From: Actinomycetes bacterium
GTDB lineage: Bacteria; Actinomycetota; CALGFH01
DNA length: 15,847 nucleotides
Direction: 5' to 3'
Assembly: GCA_030146615.1 (NCBI GenBank)
Contig: JASLBL010000101.1
Coordinates: 1 to 15,847, forward strand
The position numbers and the translations under genes are program-made. The notes under the pieces are model-generated. The model worked only from the letters and a program-made list of their open reading frames with translations, did not search any database and was not told where the DNA came from. Positions 13,499 through 15,847 of the stretch are shown here, one piece after another (position 1 is the stretch's first letter; every line of letters starts with the position of its first letter).

Positions 13499-14467
13499 TC
13501 AGGCGTCCTCGCCGGCCGGCTCGGGCCGGTGGATCTCGGGGACCGGCGTGATCACCAGCTCGTGCAGCCGCCAGTCCAGGTCGAGCAGGTGCTGGCTGGC
13601 CCGGTCGATCCTGCCCACCAGGTCCTCGTCGTCGATCGGGACCACGAACGCCTCCCCCAGGAACACGTGGCCGCCCTCGCGCAGCCGGACCTCGGCGTCC
13701 TTGACCCAGTCCATCGCCATCAGCTCGTTCTTGACCCACAGCGGCAGCGGGTCGGGCCGTGAGTCGTCGACGACCGTCGGCTCCTTGTCCATCAGGTCAC
13801 CGACGGCCACCCGGAGGTTCTTCCACCCGTCGCGCACGATGTCGACCGAGATGATGCTGGCCGCGACCGAGTCGGCCCACCACAGCCCGAACCCGATGCC
13901 GACGACCCCGAGCATGGCCGCCCCGGCCGTCATCCAGTCGGCCCGGTTCATCTCCGCGTCGGCGTACAGCACCTTGTCGTTGAGCTCCTTGGCCAGCGGC
14001 TGCTTGAGCCGCCCGAGGATCACCTGGGGGACGGCGCTGTAGGCGAGCGCGGCCAGCATCAGCCACCCGAGCCAGATCGGCCGGTCCCCGAACGGCTTGA
14101 CGAGGTCGATCGGCGGGTGCTCGAACTTGAGCAGCTTGCTCACCGAGTCGTACAGGATGAAGGCCCCGAGGGCGAGCAGGGCCACCGCCGCGACCAGGTA
14201 GGCGATGGACGTGGCCCGGTGGTAGCCGTAGGGGAACCGGTCGTTGGGCTGGCGGTTCCGGACCCGTGAGGCGACCAGGAAGGCGATCGGGGGCGTGAGC
14301 CCGAGGATGTCCTCGACCCAGGCCGCCTTCATCGCCTGCGAGTTGCCGAGGGTGAAGAACAGCACCACGATCGCGGACAGCAGGTAGAGGATCGAGATCC
14401 ACTCCAGCCGCACCGCCCTCTCCAGGTTCTCGTGCTTGTCCGGCGGCAGCTCGTGGTGCTCACTCAT
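13499..14467 (-). CDS. Atypical cation diffusion facilitator-like membrane protein
   Basis: This 322-residue protein has six predicted membrane segments (about 22-40, 54-67, 88-107, 131-150, 180-197, 199-212) and a cytoplasmic C-terminal domain (about 215-310), the CDF layout. FPYGYHRAT (78-86) matches the family's loop after TM2. The paired metal ligands are altered: TM2 keeps Asp53 but has Leu57 four residues on, and TM5 has Met173 before Asp177 in place of HxxxD. Transport of zinc or manganese is therefore not assured. The ATG at 14467 follows GGAGG by five bases; GTG 14470 is adjacent. It follows the solute-binding lipoprotein by 15 bases and is probably in one operon with it. Confidence 0.8.
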   Translation of the reverse strand: MSEHHELPPDKHENLERAVRLEWISILYLLSAIVVLFFTLGNSQAMKAAWVEDILGLTPPIAFLVASRVRNRQPNDRFPYGYHRATSIAYLVAAVALLALGAFILYDSVSKLLKFEHPPIDLVKPFGDRPIWLGWLMLAALAYSAVPQVILGRLKQPLAKELNDKVLYADAEMNRADWMTAGAAMLGVVGIGFGLWWADSVAASIISVDIVRDGWKNLRVAVGDLMDKEPTVVDDSRPDPLPLWVKNELMAMDWVKDAEVRLREGGHVFLGEAFVVPIDDEDLVGRIDRASQHLLDLDWRLHELVITPVPEIHRPEPAGEDA

Positions 14468-14482
14468 CACGGCCTCCGGGGG

Positions 14483-15268
14483 TCACTGGCCGGCCTCCGC
14501 CGCGTCCAGGAGGGCCGGCACCTCGCCCTGGTGGTCGATGAGGAACCGCTCCAGCCGGACCAGGAAGGCGTTCTCGCCCATCGGGGTCGCCATGACGTGC
14601 TCGGTCTTGCTCAGGTGGACGCCGGTGTCGCGCAGGTCCAGGTCGGCCAGCAGCCACTCGTCGATGGCCACCGCCGACCCCTTGACCGCGGTCACGTCCG
14701 GGACCCGCACCGCGATGGCGTCGGTCTTGTCCTCCAGGATCCCGGCCGCGTCGGTCCCGGCCTCGACGGCGACCCGCAGGCCGGCGATGTCCTCCGGCGC
14801 CGGCTGGGAGGACGGGACCGCGACCACCACCCTGGTGGTGGCATAGGACCGGGTGATGGCCGCCTTGGCCTGCCAGGGCGTGTCGGCGGTGAGCCCGCCC
14901 ACGACCAGGTCCAGCTCCCGCATCTCCAGCGCCCCGATCAGGTCGGCCTCGGACCCGTCCACCCACTCGACCCTGGCCCCGAGCTCGGCGGCGAACCGCT
15001 CGACCAGCTCGACCTCGACCCCGCCCGGCCGCCCGCCTTCGAGGGTCGTCCAGGGGTCGCTGGCCGTGATCCCGGCCCGGAGGGTGCCGCCCCGGACCCG
15101 GTCCAGCGTGCTCTCGGGGTCCCTGGGGATCCCGCACCCGGCGGCCAGCACGGCCAGGAGCGCGACCGCGGCCAGGAGCGCCGGAACGGTGTTGGGCCGC
15201 CGCCCCCGGCTCGGGGGTCGTGGCGGCTCGGCCGCTTCCGGTGGTCGGCTGCTGCGGGTCTGGTTCAT
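14483..15268 (-). CDS. Family-3 extracellular solute-binding lipoprotein
   Basis: This 261-residue protein has a positively charged, unusually long N-region, a hydrophobic stretch (about 29-42) and the lipobox LAAG-C with Cys45, so it should be lipid-anchored outside the membrane. The mature part has the type-3 binding fold: GGTLRAGITAS, GGVEVELVERFAAELG, LIGALEMRELDLVVGGLT and LRVAVEAGTDAAG. These proteins usually bind amino acids or small polar solutes for ABC importers, but no permease or ATPase gene is visible. Instead the next gene is the CDF-like protein. The ligand is unknown. A TATTCA-like -10 lies on the minus strand at 15285-15290. The gap to the DUF58 gene is 74 bp. Confidence 0.85.
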   Translation of the reverse strand: MNQTRSSRPPEAAEPPRPPSRGRRPNTVPALLAAVALLAVLAAGCGIPRDPESTLDRVRGGTLRAGITASDPWTTLEGGRPGGVEVELVERFAAELGARVEWVDGSEADLIGALEMRELDLVVGGLTADTPWQAKAAITRSYATTRVVVAVPSSQPAPEDIAGLRVAVEAGTDAAGILEDKTDAIAVRVPDVTAVKGSAVAIDEWLLADLDLRDTGVHLSKTEHVMATPMGENAFLVRLERFLIDHQGEVPALLDAAEAGQ

Positions 15269-15342
15269 CGCTGCACCACGGAGATGAATACTCGCCTTGC
15301 TGGGTTCCCAAACATGCTCCCGGGGTCCGGTGGATGCCCTGG

Positions 15343-15847
15343 TCAGAGCCGTCCGGTGGCCTTGACCCGCAGGTAGGCGTCGGCCAGGTCGGGGGCGAGG
15401 CGGCCGGGCGGGGCGTCGACCACCACCGCGCCGAGCCCGCGCAGCCGGGCCACGGTGCGGCGGCGGTCGGCCAGGGCGGCCACGGCCGCGGCCTTGCGGT
15501 AGGCGGCGCCCGGCTCGACCGGCGTGGCCAGCGCCCAGCCGCGGACCTCCGGGTCGGACACGCTGGCCACCACGACCAGGTGGTCGCGGGCGATCAGCGG
15601 CAGCGCCGGCAGGAGGGTCTCGGACACTGCCTGCTCGGCCAGCTCGGTGAGGACGACCAGCATGGCCCGGCGCCGGAACCGGGCCAGCGTCTCGGCGAAG
15701 GCGCCGCGGTAGTCGCTCTCGACCAGCAGCGGCTGGAGCTGGTACATCGCCTCGGTGACCCGCGAGAGCTGGTCCCTGGCGTGCCCCGGCCCGACCACCG
15801 CCCGGACCTCCCGGTCGAAGGCGACCAGCCCGGCCCGGTCGCCCAGC
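15343..15847 (-). CDS. DUF58 family protein, C-terminal part (5' end outside window)
   Basis: The frame runs off the right edge, and 167 C-terminal residues are visible. GDRAGLVAFDREVR at the edge is the start of the von Willebrand A-like DUF58 domain. It is followed by QLQPLLVESDYRGAF and AMLVVLTELAEQAVSETLLPALPLIARDHLVVVASVSDP, all typical of DUF58. These proteins are usually membrane-anchored and encoded with MoxR AAA ATPases, RDD and SpoIIM proteins. Their function is unclear. The gene is co-directional with the lipoprotein gene. A MoxR gene would be expected beyond the edge. Confidence 0.8.
   Translation of the reverse strand, partial: LGDRAGLVAFDREVRAVVGPGHARDQLSRVTEAMYQLQPLLVESDYRGAFAETLARFRRRAMLVVLTELAEQAVSETLLPALPLIARDHLVVVASVSDPEVRGWALATPVEPGAAYRKAAAVAALADRRRTVARLRGLGAVVVDAPPGRLAPDLADAYLRVKATGRL

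Overview
The window is very GC-rich and looks like the chromosome of an actinobacterium (Actinomycetota) from a deep or poorly characterised lineage. Four things support this: third-codon-position G/C in nearly every gene, frequent GTG/TTG starts, TAnnnT -10 boxes with very short or absent leaders, and a gene order typical of Actinomycetota (DUF5719 protein, zincin-like metallopeptidase, phosphomannomutase, Trm112-like protein, sugar-phosphate isomerase, adenosylhomocysteinase). I cannot assign it below phylum from the sequence.

Left region (1-2627): a DUF5719-type membrane-anchored protein enters from the left edge and converges on a small HExxH metallopeptidase. Between them lie a hairpin and a DnaA-box-bearing repeat (E1). 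The divergent region 2047-2450 has no gene. It holds a 93-bp palindromic repeat (R1) and a structured leader in front of a 58-residue zinc-ribbon protein.

Central region (2636-10018, all on +): a membrane GGDEF-EAL cyclic-di-GMP enzyme, then a tight hexose-phosphate cluster (phosphomannomutase/phosphoglucomutase, Trm112-like protein, bifunctional phosphoglucose/phosphomannose isomerase) that supplies mannose-1-phosphate for glycans. A purine/methyl-cycle pair follows: purine nucleoside phosphorylase and a short archaeal/Thermotoga-type adenosylhomocysteinase. A second DnaA-box repeat (E2) lies before the phosphorylase gene. A second palindrome (R2) fills the leader of ahcY.

Right region (10026-15847): an RDD membrane protein and a SpoIIM-family membrane protein are transcribed divergently across a 30-bp gap. 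SpoIIM is followed by a short-chain dehydrogenase and pyrE. A convergent minus-strand group holds a DUF58 protein cut by the right edge, a family-3 solute-binding lipoprotein and an unusual cation-diffusion-facilitator-like membrane protein. DUF58, RDD and SpoIIM genes commonly occur together with MoxR ATPases, so the right end is probably the edge of such a module.

The most interesting signals are not genes. (1) R1 and R2 are inverted copies of one element. Their inner core is almost identical, while their perfect 19-20 bp stems differ by five compensated base pairs. (2) A separate repeat family, TAGC-N24-GTTGTCCAC, occurs with identical spacing in three unrelated places, one a 36-bp tandem inside a coding region. 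(3) Two or three genes have a -10 box six bases before the start codon, implying leaderless mRNAs. (4) A metal-transporter-like protein lacking the usual metal ligands is paired with an orphan solute-binding lipoprotein.
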